Source: an uncultured Alphaproteobacteria bacterium (lineage in GTDB: Bacteria; Pseudomonadota; Alphaproteobacteria; HIMB59; GCA-002718135). From it: 64,000 nucleotides of DNA. Under the pieces are notes generated by a model that was given only the letters and a program-made list of their open reading frames with translations, searched no databases and was not told where the DNA came from. Below, one piece after another: positions 10,755 through 21,803 of the stretch. Made by a program: the position numbers and the translations under genes. Every line of letters starts with the position of its first letter. The first letter of the stretch is position 1. The stretch spans positions 48,869 to 112,868 of the forward strand of contig CACPNW010000002.1 of assembly GCA_902635455.1 (NCBI GenBank). The letters are read 5' to 3'.

Positions 10755-11965
10755 TATAAGTTGATATTTAGTTTTTCAGCTACTGTAAAAATATCTTTAT
10801 CTCCTCTTCCACACATATTCATTACAATAATATTATTTTTATTATAGTTTTTAGCTATTTTTCTTAATACAGCTAAAGCATGTGAAGGCTCAAGAGCTGG
10901 GATTATACCTTCTAGTTTGCAACAATATTTAAAAGCATCTAAAGCTTCATCATCTGTTGCTGACATATACTTAACTCTTTTTTCTTCAAATAAATAAGAA
11001 TGTTCAGGTCCAATACCAGGATAGTCTAAACCTGCAGAAATAGAGTGAGCCTCTTCAATTTGACCACTTTTAGATTGTAGTAAATAAGTTTTATTTCCAT
11101 GAAGAACTCCTGGTTTGCCCCCACTTAAACTTGCAGCATGTTTATTTGTATCTAAACCTAAACCAGCAGCCTCAACTGCAATCATTTCAACATTTTTATC
11201 ATCTAGAAACTCATGAAACAAACCTAAAGCATTAGATCCTCCTCCTATACAAGCTAATAAGACATCAGGCTCACGATTTTCTATCTTAGATAGTTGATCT
11301 CTCACTTCTTTTCCTATTATAGACTGAAAATCTCTTACCATAGATGGGTAAGGGTGAGGGCCAGCAGCTGTTCCAATTATATAAAAAGTATCTTTTACAT
11401 TTGTAACCCAATCTCTTAAAGCTTCATTCATAGCATCCTTTAAAGATTTAGAGCCATTAGAAACGCTACGAATTTCAGCTCCCAACAATTTCATTCTAAA
11501 AACATTTGGAGATTGCCTTTTAATATCTTTTTCTCCCATATAAATAATACAATCCAATCCAAATAATGCACAAACAGTTGCAGTAGCTACACCATGCTGT
11601 CCGGCCCCTGTTTCAGCAATAATTCTTTTTTTACCCATTTTTTTTGCTAAGAGAATTTGTCCCATGCAATTATTTATTTTATGAGCTCCTGTGTGATTAA
11701 GTTCATCTCTTTTAAAATATATTTTAGGGCCACCTAGATCATTTGTTATTCTTTTAGCAAAAAATAAAGGACTTGGCCTCCCAACATATGTTTCAAGATA
11801 ATAATTTAATTCTTTTTTAAAATTATCATCATATTTAATTTTATTATATTCTTTATCCACTTCTAAAATTAAAGGCATTAAAGTTTCAGAAACATATCTA
11901 CCCCCAAAATCTCCAAAATATCCTTTTTCATCAGGTAAGTGCTTATAGCTATTTTTATTTTGCAT
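10754..11965 (-). CDS. trpB: tryptophan synthase beta subunit
   Basis: [39 protein letters not shown]. Confidence 0.97.
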   Translation of the reverse strand: MQNKNSYKHLPDEKGYFGDFGGRYVSETLMPLILEVDKEYNKIKYDDNFKKELNYYLETYVGRPSPLFFAKRITNDLGGPKIYFKRDELNHTGAHKINNCMGQILLAKKMGKKRIIAETGAGQHGVATATVCALFGLDCIIYMGEKDIKRQSPNVFRMKLLGAEIRSVSNGSKSLKDAMNEALRDWVTNVKDTFYIIGTAAGPHPYPSMVRDFQSIIGKEVRDQLSKIENREPDVLLACIGGGSNALGLFHEFLDDKNVEMIAVEAAGLGLDTNKHAASLSGGKPGVLHGNKTYLLQSKSGQIEEAHSISAGLDYPGIGPEHSYLFEEKRVKYMSATDDEALDAFKYCCKLEGIIPALEPSHALAVLRKIAKNYNKNNIIVMNMCGRGDKDIFTVAEKLNINL

Positions 11966-12587
11966 TATATTTTTTAAATAAATTGTTAATCATTTCATTA
12001 TTTTTAATTCCAGGTGCATCTTCTACACCTGAAGATAAGTCAATTCCATCAGGATTTGTAAAATTTTTAATTTTATTAATATTAGAAGCATTAATTCCCC
12101 CAGACAAAAACCATGGTTTTTCAATCTTTTTTTCAGATAAAAGGGACCAATTAAATTTTTTAGCATTTCCACCAGGCTGATCACCTTCTTCAGGTTTATA
12201 ATCAAATAAAAACAAATCATTAGATTTGTAATTATTTAAAATATTAAAATCCTGATTATTCTTTATTGATATCGCTTTTATTATAGTTACTTTTGTAGTT
12301 TTTTTTACTTCATTAATATAATCATTATTTTCTGAGCCATGAAGCTGAATATACTTTAATTCTAGTTTATCTATAAACGATTTAACCTTATCAATTTTTT
12401 CATTAACAAACACGCCCACCGGTTTGATTTTTTTACTTTTACTAAATTCTATAAGTTTAAATGCTTGGCTTAAATCAATATATCTAGAACTTTTATTATA
12501 AAAAATTAATCCAAAATAATCGGCGCCATTATTATCACAACATAAAATAGTATTTGTATCTTTCAATCCACAAATTTTAATTAACAC
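11955..12587 (-). CDS. trpF: phosphoribosylanthranilate isomerase
   Basis: [51 protein letters not shown]. Confidence 0.93.
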   Translation of the reverse strand: MLIKICGLKDTNTILCCDNNGADYFGLIFYNKSSRYIDLSQAFKLIEFSKSKKIKPVGVFVNEKIDKVKSFIDKLELKYIQLHGSENNDYINEVKKTTKVTIIKAISIKNNQDFNILNNYKSNDLFLFDYKPEEGDQPGGNAKKFNWSLLSEKKIEKPWFLSGGINASNINKIKNFTNPDGIDLSSGVEDAPGIKNNEMINNLFKKYNAK

Positions 12588-12588
12588 T

Positions 12589-13275
12589 TTAGATAATAGA
12601 CTTATTTAATTGTTTAATAGTTTTAAGAGGATTCTTAGATTTTGTTATTGGCCTACCAATTACTAAGTAATCTGCTCCTAACCTAATTGCTTCTTTGGCA
12701 CCTATAGTTCTTTTTTGATCATCATTTTTTTTAGTATAATTATCCGGCCTAATTCCAGGCACTACAATTATCAGCTTTTTACCCCCAATTTTTCTAGCTG
12801 TTTTAATCTCTAAAGGACTACAAACTATTCCATCTAATTTATTTTTATAAGCATTTTTTACAAATTTAGTTACTAATTTTTCAATATTAGCCTCATTATA
12901 ATATTTTTTTGTTTGTAGTGAGTTTAAGCTTGTTAATATTGAAACCCCAAGTATTTTAAGCTTTCTGTTTTTTTTTGAATGTGTTGATTTTTGCATTTCA
13001 TCACCTCCAGAAATATGTATTGTTGTAAATTTAGGAGATAATTTTTCAATTGCTTTAATTCCTTTTTCAACTGTATTAGGGATATCATGCAATTTTAGAT
13101 CAAGAAAAATATTTGGACAAATCTTTTTAATTTCAAAATATCCATTAATTCCAAAATTTAAAAAAAATTCATAACCAATTTTAAAAGCATATACTTCACT
13201 TCGTAATTCTGAAACTAGGGATTTAATTTTTTTTAAATTGTTGCTATCTAAAGCAACAATTATTTTATTACTCAT
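12589..13275 (-). CDS. pyrF: orotidine-5'-phosphate decarboxylase
   Basis: IIVALDSNN, FLDLKLHDIPNTV, VPGIRPD, ADYLVIGRPIT. Confidence 0.93.
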   Translation of the reverse strand: MSNKIIVALDSNNLKKIKSLVSELRSEVYAFKIGYEFFLNFGINGYFEIKKICPNIFLDLKLHDIPNTVEKGIKAIEKLSPKFTTIHISGGDEMQKSTHSKKNRKLKILGVSILTSLNSLQTKKYYNEANIEKLVTKFVKNAYKNKLDGIVCSPLEIKTARKIGGKKLIIVVPGIRPDNYTKKNDDQKRTIGAKEAIRLGADYLVIGRPITKSKNPLKTIKQLNKSII

Positions 13276-13561
13276 TACTTATCTGGTTATTAATTAGATT
13301 GTGTAAAATTTTTCCAATTTTGAAATGAATTTTAAAAGTTTCCTTTTTTAAAATCTTTTCATTTGTTTTGGGGTTTCTGACTAGCTTAGATTTATTCACC
13401 TTTTTTTTAAATGTACCAAAACCTCTAATTTCTATGTTGTTATCTTCGTTTAAGCTTTTTGTAATTTTTTTAAAAAAAAGGTTAGTAATTAATTCAATAT
13501 CATTTTGACTAAGGTTTTTGTGTTTTTTTTGAATATTTGAAATCAGTTCTGATTTTAACAT
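13268..13561 (-). CDS. ihfB: HU/IHF family DNA-binding protein, probably IHF beta
   Basis: GFGTFKKKVNKSKLVRNPKTNEKI; position downstream of rpsA matches ihfB. Confidence 0.75.
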   Translation of the reverse strand: MLKSELISNIQKKHKNLSQNDIELITNLFFKKITKSLNEDNNIEIRGFGTFKKKVNKSKLVRNPKTNEKILKKETFKIHFKIGKILHNLINNQISNE

Positions 13562-15267
13562 CAGTTGTCTTTATTTTTATCTAAAACTGAACCTAAAATA
13601 TCGCCTAATGAAGCTCCAGAGTCGCTTGAACCATATTTATTTAAAGCTTCTTTTTCATCTTTAATCTCTAGATCTTTAATAGATAAATTAATTGATCTTG
13701 TTTTTGAATCTATTGAAACAACCATAGAATCTATGTTTTCATCAATTGCATATCTATCAATTTTTTGCTCAGTTTTTTCTTTTGAAAGGTTTGATTTTTT
13801 TATAAATCCATTTAAATTTTCTTCTAATTTTATAGTCAAACCTTTATCATCTATGTTTATAATTTTACCACTTACCTTTGATTTAATTGGATGCTTTTCT
13901 AAATATTCTTGAACTGGATCCTTGTTTAATTGCTTAATTCCAAGACTGATCCTTTCTTTTTCAATGTTAATATCTAAAATTTTAACAGTTAGCTTATCTC
14001 CTTTTTTATAATCTTGTAGCATTTTTGTGCACTCTGATTCATCCCAGCTTAGATCTGAAATATGAACCATGCCATCAATTTCATCATGAACTTTTACAAA
14101 GATTCCGAAATCTACAACATTTACTATCTCTGTTTCAAATGAGTCATTAATTGCAAAACTATTTGTTAGTTTAGACCAAGGATTGTCTTTCAATTGTTTT
14201 AAACTACAAATTAGTTTTCTTTTTTCATCATCAATTTCCAAAATTTTAACTTCAATCTCATCATTATTATCAATAATTTTTGAAGGATGAGGAGGTTTTT
14301 TTAGCCAAGTTAGTTCCCCTAAAGTAATAACAGCATCAAATTGATTTTCTATTATCAAGTTAACATTTTGATCTCCAACTGATACTACTTTTGCCTTTTG
14401 AATTTCATTTATTTTAACAAAATCATTTATTTTATCCCATGGGTCATCTGTTAATTGTTTTATTCCTAAACTTAATCTTTCTTGCTCTTGGTCAAATTTC
14501 AAAATTTTAACTTTAATTTTTTGTCCTAATTCTAATATTTCATTTGGTGAGCTAATTTTTGTCCAAGATATATCAGTAACATGAACAAGACCATCCAAAC
14601 CACCTAGGTCTATAAATGCTCCATAATCTGTAATGTTTTTTACCTTTCCTTCAATTATTGATCCTTCTTTTATATTACTTAAGAGTTCTTTTTTCTGAAC
14701 TTCAAATTCTGCATCAGATATAGCTTTTCTTGAAACAACTATATTACCTCTAAACTTATCCATTTTTAAAATCATTAGCTCTAAAGGTTTATTTAGGAGT
14801 TCTTTTGTATCTTTAGTTATTTGTCGGGTATCAATTTGACTACCAGGCAAAAAGGCCGTAACTCCATTTAAATCTACACTTAATCCACCTTTAACCTTAT
14901 TAAACGGTATTCCTTTTACAACATTATTTTTGGAAAAAGCGTCTTGTAAATGATTCCAAGAATTTTGTTTTACAGCTTTTTCTCTTGATAATATTGTTTC
15001 ACCATTCACACTATCAACATTTTCAACATATACTTCTAGTTTGTCCCCAATATTTATTTCTAGTTCTTTACCAGGCCTAGAAAATTCAGAGGTAGGAACC
15101 CTGCCTTCACTTTTTAAACCAACATCAATAATAATAATATCTTTTTCTACAGAAACAACTTTTCCAGTTACTATAGACTTTTCTTTAATATTCTTATTAT
15201 CAATAGTTTTAGAAATGAGCTCTTCATATTGTTCATTACTAATTTTTGATTCTACTTTATTTTGCAT
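13561..15267 (-). CDS. rpsA: 30S ribosomal protein S1
   Basis: Repeated S1 domains (GKVKNITDYGAFIDLGGLDGLVHVTDISW; VDFGIFVKVHDEIDGMVHISDLSW). Confidence 0.95.
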   Translation of the reverse strand: MQNKVESKISNEQYEELISKTIDNKNIKEKSIVTGKVVSVEKDIIIIDVGLKSEGRVPTSEFSRPGKELEINIGDKLEVYVENVDSVNGETILSREKAVKQNSWNHLQDAFSKNNVVKGIPFNKVKGGLSVDLNGVTAFLPGSQIDTRQITKDTKELLNKPLELMILKMDKFRGNIVVSRKAISDAEFEVQKKELLSNIKEGSIIEGKVKNITDYGAFIDLGGLDGLVHVTDISWTKISSPNEILELGQKIKVKILKFDQEQERLSLGIKQLTDDPWDKINDFVKINEIQKAKVVSVGDQNVNLIIENQFDAVITLGELTWLKKPPHPSKIIDNNDEIEVKILEIDDEKRKLICSLKQLKDNPWSKLTNSFAINDSFETEIVNVVDFGIFVKVHDEIDGMVHISDLSWDESECTKMLQDYKKGDKLTVKILDINIEKERISLGIKQLNKDPVQEYLEKHPIKSKVSGKIINIDDKGLTIKLEENLNGFIKKSNLSKEKTEQKIDRYAIDENIDSMVVSIDSKTRSINLSIKDLEIKDEKEALNKYGSSDSGASLGDILGSVLDKNKDN

Positions 15268-15906
15268 TTAACTATTTTTTTGAATTATTTTATTGATCTG
15301 AAATATAGTATTTGAAAATGACTCAGAATTATCAATAATATGAGCCTTATAAGGCACTTTCATTGGTGAGTTTTTTCTTTTTTTATCTTTATTATCTCGC
15401 AACTTTATTTCCTCTAAAATTTTTGCGTATATAGACTTTTCGCCTATATCAATCAACTGTTTATATCTTCTTTTTGCCCTTATTTTAGCATTCACAATTA
15501 CAAATATTTTTATATTCGCTTCTTTAAAGACTACAGAGCCTATATCTCTTCCATCTATTACGCAGCCCCTGTTTTTTAGCTCTTTTTGTATGATATTTTT
15601 TTGTTGTATATTAATATAATTTCTAATTTTTTTATAAATTGCAATTTTTGATGCAGCCTTACTTATTTTTTCAGTTCTTAATTTAATGCTATTTCGAGGA
15701 GAAATAGTATTAGTTTTAGCTAAAAAGTTTTCAATCTGTTTTTTATCACTTAACTTTATCTTATTTTTTAAAATTAAATATGCCAATCTTCTATATAAAA
15801 TTCCTGAATCTAAATGATAATATTTCCACTTTTTTGCAATATAGCTAGCTATCCTTGCCTTCCCAGATCCCGCAGGACCATCAATGGTGATGATTTTATG
15901 TTTCAA
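15268..15906 (-). CDS. cmk: cytidylate kinase
   Basis: ITIDGPAGSGKARIASYIAKKW, LDSGILYRRLA, VIDGRDIGSVVF. Confidence 0.9.
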   Translation of the reverse strand: MKHKIITIDGPAGSGKARIASYIAKKWKYYHLDSGILYRRLAYLILKNKIKLSDKKQIENFLAKTNTISPRNSIKLRTEKISKAASKIAIYKKIRNYINIQQKNIIQKELKNRGCVIDGRDIGSVVFKEANIKIFVIVNAKIRAKRRYKQLIDIGEKSIYAKILEEIKLRDNKDKKRKNSPMKVPYKAHIIDNSESFSNTIFQINKIIQKNS

Positions 15907-17200
15907 TTAAATTTCCACCAGCATTATTAAATATTTCTTTAAATTTAGGAAAGCTAGTACTGATTGAATTGGAGTCTTCAATTAATAAATCTCCTTTTTT
16001 GGAAGCTAAAATTGAAAAGGCCATGGCAATACGATGATCAAAATTAGTTTTTATTTTATTATTTTTAATATCTGAAACTTTTGTCGGATCTATATACAAG
16101 TCATCACCATTTATTTTACAATCCACACCGCTTCTTTCAAGATTCAGCTGAATTAATTCTAGCCTATTACTTTCTTTTACTTTTAATTCACCCAAGCCTC
16201 TAAATATACTTGGTGATTTAGCAAATGAGGCAGCTATTGCTAATATTGGATATTCATCAATCATTAGTTCCGCCATGCTTTCACTGAGTTCACAACCACT
16301 AAGTATAGAAGATTTTACAATTATATCAGCTATATTTTCATTATTTAATTTTCTTGTATTTTCTAATTTAATATTTGCTCCCATTAATTCTAGAGCAGTT
16401 AAAATACCATTTCTTGTTGGATTGATATTAATATTTTTTAATTTAATTTCTGAATTAGAATTTATAAGTGCGGCTACAATTAGAAAAGCAGCACTTGATA
16501 AATCAGAGGGGACTTCAATATTTTTTCCAATTAATTCTTTTTTTCCATTTATTAATATTTTTTTTGTTGAGCTATTTTTTTCTATTTCAATATCAGCACC
16601 AAAATAACCTAACATAATCTCTGTATGATCCCTAGTAATATGGTTTTCTAAAATTGTTGATTTACCTTTTGTATTTAGACAAGCTAATATTAGTCCAGAT
16701 TTTATTTGCGCAGATGGTATCTTTATTATGTGATTATACTTCTTCAGTTCAGAACCTATAATTTTTAAAGGAAGTTTATTATTAGTAGTATCAAATTTAG
16801 CATTCATATTTGTTAACGGATCAATAATTCTTTTCATAGGTCTTGAGCTGAGAGATTTATCTCCTGTTAATAAACTGCTAAAGTTTTGTGATGAAAGTAA
16901 TCCTGTTAATAATCTTGCACCAGTTCCTGAGTTTCCTAAATATATTTCCTTATTTGGTTTTTTTAATGAGTTGAGACCAAGCCCATGAATAATTAGTTTA
17001 TTTTTGACTTCTTCTATTTTTACACCCATTAGCTTAAATGCATTAATGGTATGAATTACATCATCAGACATCAATAAATTAGAGATTTCAGAGACTCCGT
17101 TTGCAAGAGAAGGAATAATTACAGATCTATGTGAAATAGACTTATCGCCAGGAATAATTATTTCACCATTAATACCAAAAGTTGTTTTTTTACTTAACAT
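15896..17200 (-). CDS. aroA: 3-phosphoshikimate 1-carboxyvinyltransferase (EPSP synthase)
   Basis: IPGDKSISHRSVI, LGNSGTGARLLTGLL, VKESNRLELI, FDHRIAMAFSI. Confidence 0.95.
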   Translation of the reverse strand: MLSKKTTFGINGEIIIPGDKSISHRSVIIPSLANGVSEISNLLMSDDVIHTINAFKLMGVKIEEVKNKLIIHGLGLNSLKKPNKEIYLGNSGTGARLLTGLLSSQNFSSLLTGDKSLSSRPMKRIIDPLTNMNAKFDTTNNKLPLKIIGSELKKYNHIIKIPSAQIKSGLILACLNTKGKSTILENHITRDHTEIMLGYFGADIEIEKNSSTKKILINGKKELIGKNIEVPSDLSSAAFLIVAALINSNSEIKLKNININPTRNGILTALELMGANIKLENTRKLNNENIADIIVKSSILSGCELSESMAELMIDEYPILAIAASFAKSPSIFRGLGELKVKESNRLELIQLNLERSGVDCKINGDDLYIDPTKVSDIKNNKIKTNFDHRIAMAFSILASKKGDLLIEDSNSISTSFPKFKEIFNNAGGNLIET

Positions 17201-17204
17201 TTAA

Positions 17205-17948
17205 TTAAAGAGTAAATTCATTACCTAGATAAAATTTTTTAATTTTATCATTATGAATCGCGTCTTTAGGATTTCCTTCGAAAAAAATTGCCCCCTCATT
17301 TACAATATAAACTTTATCAACAATTTTGAGTGTTTCTCTAACATTATGATCAGTAATTAAAACTCCAATATTTTTATTTTTTAATTTTTTAATAATTGTT
17401 TTAATCTCCTCTATTGATACAGGATCAATACCTGTAAGTGGCTCGTCTAATAATAGATATTTTGGCTTAGACGCTAAAGTTCTTGCTATTTCTAATCTTC
17501 TTCTTTCGCCTCCTGAAAGCACTATAGATTTTGATTTTCTGACATGATTAATATCAAATTCGTTAAGCAAGTTATTTAAAATTATTTCTTGTTTTAATTT
17601 CTCTTTTTCTATTATTTCTATCACTGCTAGCAAGTTATCTTCAACATTCATTCCTCTAAAAATAGAAGGTTCTTGAGGTAAATAGCTTATTCCCATTTTA
17701 CCTCTTGCATAAATGGGAAATTTAGAAATATTCATTTTATCTAAATAAATTGAACCGTTGTCAGGCTTGATTAAACCAACAATAGTGTAAAAGGTCGTAG
17801 TCTTTCCTGCACCATTTGGGCCTAACAAACCAACAACTTGACCACTATTTATATTGAGGCTTATATCTCTTATTACTTGTTTATTGCCATAGGATTTTGA
17901 TACCTTGTTTACAACCAGACCGTCGTTTAATATATTAAATTTATTCAT
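17205..17948 (-). CDS. lptB: LPS export ABC transporter ATP-binding protein
   Basis: GLLGPNGAGKTTTFYTIVGL, LSGGERRRLEIARTLA, LLDEPLTGIDP. Confidence 0.93.
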   Translation of the reverse strand: MNKFNILNDGLVVNKVSKSYGNKQVIRDISLNINSGQVVGLLGPNGAGKTTTFYTIVGLIKPDNGSIYLDKMNISKFPIYARGKMGISYLPQEPSIFRGMNVEDNLLAVIEIIEKEKLKQEIILNNLLNEFDINHVRKSKSIVLSGGERRRLEIARTLASKPKYLLLDEPLTGIDPVSIEEIKTIIKKLKNKNIGVLITDHNVRETLKIVDKVYIVNEGAIFFEGNPKDAIHNDKIKKFYLGNEFTL

Positions 17949-18702
17949 TACTTTGTTTTATTAATACTTTAACTTTTTTAGAGTTGTTTGATGTTACTTT
18001 ATAAGAGTTTTTTTCTAAATCAACATATCCATAATCACCAGTAATAATTTCATCCCCCCTTATTACTTTAACTTTTTCATTAAGCTCAATAAGATTATTA
18101 TTTTTATTATATTTAGCTTTTAAAGAATACATGTCAATTTTTTCTGTTTTAATGTTAGATATATTTTCATCTTCAACATTTAATTCAACAATTTCATTTA
18201 TGTTATTATTTGACAAAAATTTACCATCAATTATTTTACCACTTACAAATATATCTTCATTTTTTAAAGTAGAATCATTACCATTTAAATAAAATGTTCC
18301 AATAGAATTATTGACATGAATAATACCATTTGAAAACATAGAGCAATTAGTTAAATTTAAAACAGAATTAGCACCAGTTATTTTAATAGTTTCTTCATTG
18401 AAAGAGAATTCTAAAACATTTCCTGTAGCGTTTATGCCTTTTTCTTTAGAATCTAAACTAACATTACCTTCTGCATATATATTTATGATATCATATAAAT
18501 CTTTTTCAAAATAGGCTTTAACGACATCTGCATTAAGATTAAAATTGTCGGAAACTATTTCAACATTTTTTTTTAATAAATAATATTTTTCTTTCTGAAA
18601 TACTTCTATACCTTCTTCAGCTGTAATTTGTGTTTCACCTAATTCTCCCTTGGCTTGAATTGAAACTAAAAATATAATTAAGGTATAGATAGTTTTTTTC
18701 AT
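17941..18702 (-). CDS. lptA: LptA/OstA-like LPS transport protein
   Basis: Signal peptide, OstA-like beta repeats (LLKKNVEIVSDNFNLNADVVKAYF), between lptC-like gene and lptB. Confidence 0.75.
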   Translation of the reverse strand: MKKTIYTLIIFLVSIQAKGELGETQITAEEGIEVFQKEKYYLLKKNVEIVSDNFNLNADVVKAYFEKDLYDIINIYAEGNVSLDSKEKGINATGNVLEFSFNEETIKITGANSVLNLTNCSMFSNGIIHVNNSIGTFYLNGNDSTLKNEDIFVSGKIIDGKFLSNNNINEIVELNVEDENISNIKTEKIDMYSLKAKYNKNNNLIELNEKVKVIRGDEIITGDYGYVDLEKNSYKVTSNNSKKVKVLIKQSNE

Positions 18703-19148
18703 TTTAATTTTATAACAGTTTTTCCATAAAAATTAATTTTATTTCCTTCATCTAATATTTCAAACCCGTTAGCCAAAATAGACGTATTAGAGGATATAAA
18801 TCTTGACTTTTTAGTGCTTGATGCAGTTTGTTGGTTTTTATTAAAAATTACATCATCAGAAAAGATTGTAAATTTTTTTGATTTGAAAACGACGTCGTTT
18901 TTAAGTAAGATTTCATTTTTGTTTAAAAAATTTCCTTCATTTGCAGATATAGAAATTTTTTGATTTTCACTGTTGATTGTAAACTTAGGCTTAGTTATGT
19001 CTGAATTATTAATATTTATACTTATATCTTCATCTAAATTTATTGATGCATTCATTGATTTATAACCAAATACAAACAAAGATATAATTACAATAACTAA
19101 GATTATTGATATTACATATTTTCTTTGAAGTGAAAGTAAATAATTCAA
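18699..19148 (-). CDS. lptC: LptC-like LPS export inner-membrane protein
   Basis: N-terminal TM, short beta-rich domain, upstream of lptA/lptB. Confidence 0.65.
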   Translation of the reverse strand: MNYLLSLQRKYVISIILVIVIISLFVFGYKSMNASINLDEDISININNSDITKPKFTINSENQKISISANEGNFLNKNEILLKNDVVFKSKKFTIFSDDVIFNKNQQTASSTKKSRFISSNTSILANGFEILDEGNKINFYGKTVIKLK

Positions 19149-19149
19149 T

Positions 19150-20106
19150 TTAGCTACTTAGTCTTAATAAATCGTGAATATGAATTATTCCTATGGGTTT
19201 ATTTTGTTCACAAACAAAAATGCTAGTAATTTTTTTTGTATTCATTATGTTTAAGGTTTCACCGACTAGTGAGTTTTTATTTATAGTAGTTGGATTTTTT
19301 GTCATAATTTCTTCAGATTTTTTATTAAAAAAATTATCCCCAATATTTCTTCTCAAATCACCATCTGTAATTATGCCAACTAACTTATTATTTTTATTAA
19401 TAACTCCTACACAACCAAAACTTTTTTTGGTCATTTTCAAAAGAGCTGATGATACAGACTCATTAGCTTTTGCTAATGGAAGTTCCGGTTTTTTATGCAT
19501 AATATCTGATATGCTTGTTAAATCTTTACCAAGATTACCACCCGGATGTAAATTTTTGAATTGATTAGATTTAAAGCCTCTTAATTCTAACAATGAAATT
19601 GCAATACAATCACCAATAATCAAAGTCATTGTTGTAGACGTTGTAGGTGCAAGATTTAGAGGGCATGCCTCAACAGGTTTTTGATATAAAATTCCAAAAG
19701 TTGATTTTTTATAAAGCACGCTTTTTGCGTTACCAGAAATGCTAATAAGCGGAATATTAAATCTTTTTGAATAATTAATTATATTAATTAATTCTGATGT
19801 TTCTCCTGAATTTGAAATAGCTAAAATACAATCGTTTTTTTTGATGGTACCAAGATCACCATGACTAGCTTCGGTGGCATGTATAAAATAAGAAGGTGTT
19901 CCTGTTGATGATAAAGTTGAAGCGATTTTGTTTCCAATATGGGCACTTTTACCTATCCCTGTAACGATAACTTTGCCTTTGGCATTGAATAAAGTTTTTA
20001 CAGCATTGTAAAAATTTTTATTAAATATCTTAGATAATGTTTTAATACCTTTAATTTCTGTTGTTAAAGTTTTTTTTGCAGAATTAATAATTTTGTTCGA
20101 ATTCAT
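19150..20106 (-). CDS. kdsD: D-arabinose-5-phosphate isomerase, KdsD/KpsF family (SIS + CBS domains)
   Basis: GIGKSAHIGNKIASTLSSTGTPSYFIHATEASHGDLG; C-terminal CBS pair. Start at MNSNKII (20106) preferred over the longer ORF to 20151, which overlaps rnd. Confidence 0.9.
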   Translation of the reverse strand: MNSNKIINSAKKTLTTEIKGIKTLSKIFNKNFYNAVKTLFNAKGKVIVTGIGKSAHIGNKIASTLSSTGTPSYFIHATEASHGDLGTIKKNDCILAISNSGETSELINIINYSKRFNIPLISISGNAKSVLYKKSTFGILYQKPVEACPLNLAPTTSTTMTLIIGDCIAISLLELRGFKSNQFKNLHPGGNLGKDLTSISDIMHKKPELPLAKANESVSSALLKMTKKSFGCVGVINKNNKLVGIITDGDLRRNIGDNFFNKKSEEIMTKNPTTINKNSLVGETLNIMNTKKITSIFVCEQNKPIGIIHIHDLLRLSS

Positions 20107-20107
20107 T

Positions 20108-20713
20108 TTAATGTTTAAATATATCTTGATCAGCCCACCCTTGAAGATCAAGATTGGTTCTTTGTTCTATAAAGTCAAAACAAGATTTTGCCAATTTAGT
20201 TCTACCTTCTCTTTTAAGTATTTTTTCTAATTTATCTTTAATTTTATTTAAATGTAACACATCTGTTGCTGCATATTCTTTCTGTTGTTTGGTTAAATCA
20301 CTGCCCCAATCCGAACTTTGTTCTACTTTTGATATAGTTTTATTAAGAAGCTCTTTACATAAATCTTTATAACCATGTTTGTCAGTATAAGTTCGAGCTA
20401 ATTTTGAAGCTATTTTAGTGCAATATATATTATTAATACTTATTTTGTAATTGTGCTTAAATACGGCTACATCAAATCGAGCAAAATGAAAAATTTTTAA
20501 TATTTTTTTGTTTTTTAAAATACTTAATAAATTTTTTGGCTTAGATTGATTGCTAATCTTCAATAGGTGGCATGTGCCATCCCCATTTGAAAGCTGAACT
20601 AAACATAATTTATCTCTTAGAGGATTTAGACCCATTGTTTCAGTGTCAATTGCCACTTCTAATCCAAGTTTAAGATTTGAGGGAATATCATTTTGGTAAA
20701 GTTTAATTTTCAT
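20108..20713 (-). CDS. rnd: ribonuclease D (3'-5' exonuclease)
   Basis: AIDTETMGLNPLRDKLCLVQLS; FDVAVFKHN; YAATDVLHL. Confidence 0.85.
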   Translation of the reverse strand: MKIKLYQNDIPSNLKLGLEVAIDTETMGLNPLRDKLCLVQLSNGDGTCHLLKISNQSKPKNLLSILKNKKILKIFHFARFDVAVFKHNYKISINNIYCTKIASKLARTYTDKHGYKDLCKELLNKTISKVEQSSDWGSDLTKQQKEYAATDVLHLNKIKDKLEKILKREGRTKLAKSCFDFIEQRTNLDLQGWADQDIFKH

Positions 20714-20780
20714 AAAAACAAATATTATATATCTTTAATTTCAATCAATTAGTGCTATATCATTTATTTTTTAAAACGTC

Positions 20781-21686
20781 ATGAAATCAATAGTTATTTT
20801 TGGGGGCTCAGGATTTGTAGGGAAAAATCTTGTTAGAATATTGGCTAAAAATGGCTTTAAGATTATTGTCCCTTACCAAACTCCAACAAATGAACCAAAG
20901 CTTAGGCTTTTGGGTGCTTTAGGACAAGTTATACCAATTTATTTTTCATCATTAAAAGACAGGAGGATAAGATTAGTTTTACAAGAATGCACCATATGTA
21001 TTAACTTAAAAACTACTTGGGATAAAAAAAAAGGGTCTTTTAATAAAAATATTTTTGAGTTTAATTCTGATCTTATAACAATTTTAAAGAAAAATAATGC
21101 GCTTGAAAAATATATATTTTTTTCAGGCCTAGGTATTGATAAAAATGATAAATCTTTAAGAATTCAGGCTATTCTTAAGACTGAAAATTATTTAAAAGAA
21201 AAATTAGCTAATGTTATAATTATTAGGCCAGGAGTAATAATAGGTGATGAAGATCATTTTATAAAAAAATTAATACCAATCTTTAAATTATTCTATTTAA
21301 TCCCTTTATTTGGAGATGGAAAATCAAAATTTCAACCAGTGTTTGTTGATGATATCTCAATAGTAATTAAGAGAATAGTTTTAGACAGGCTTTTTGGCTC
21401 GCATATTTTTGAGCTAGCTGGACCAAATGTATTGACTTATGCTGAACTTTACAAGGAAATTTCCCGTTTCATTGGGAAAAAAAAGGTTTTTGTGCCAATT
21501 CCTTTGCTAGTTTCAAAAGTTATAATTGGTATCGCAGAAAAAACACCTTTTTCTCCTATAAATCTTGAGCAGTTATCTCTTTTTACTAAAGATAATATTA
21601 AAACAGGGATAGATAAAGATTTTAGTTTTTATAATATTAGTCCACAAGATACTCTAGGAATTATAAAAAAAATCTGCAGAAAATAA
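20781..21686 (+). CDS. NAD-dependent epimerase/dehydratase, complex I NDUFA9-like
   Basis: IVIFGGSGFVGKNLVRILAKNG; IIRPGVIIGDEDHF; QPVFVDDI. Confidence 0.8.
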   Translation: MKSIVIFGGSGFVGKNLVRILAKNGFKIIVPYQTPTNEPKLRLLGALGQVIPIYFSSLKDRRIRLVLQECTICINLKTTWDKKKGSFNKNIFEFNSDLITILKKNNALEKYIFFSGLGIDKNDKSLRIQAILKTENYLKEKLANVIIIRPGVIIGDEDHFIKKLIPIFKLFYLIPLFGDGKSKFQPVFVDDISIVIKRIVLDRLFGSHIFELAGPNVLTYAELYKEISRFIGKKKVFVPIPLLVSKVIIGIAEKTPFSPINLEQLSLFTKDNIKTGIDKDFSFYNISPQDTLGIIKKICRK

Positions 21687-21700
21687 GGTTTTTTTAAATA

Positions 21701-21721
21701 TTAGTACCGAAGCTGTACTAA
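21701..21721 (+). promoter_or_regulatory. inverted repeat in the gltD leader
   Basis: TTAGTAC-CGAAGCT-GTACTAA, 7-bp perfect arms in the 117-nt gap upstream of gltD. Confidence 0.35.
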
Positions 21722-21803
21722 ATTAAGCATTTTTTTGTATATTTTATAAAAATACTTATGTATTGCTTTTCGCCTTAATAAATTAGTAAACAAAATTGAC
21801 TAT

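Noticed and set aside
21687-21803. glnA-type glutamine riboswitch before gltD
   Set aside because: I could not find the conserved core segments of that RNA in the leader.
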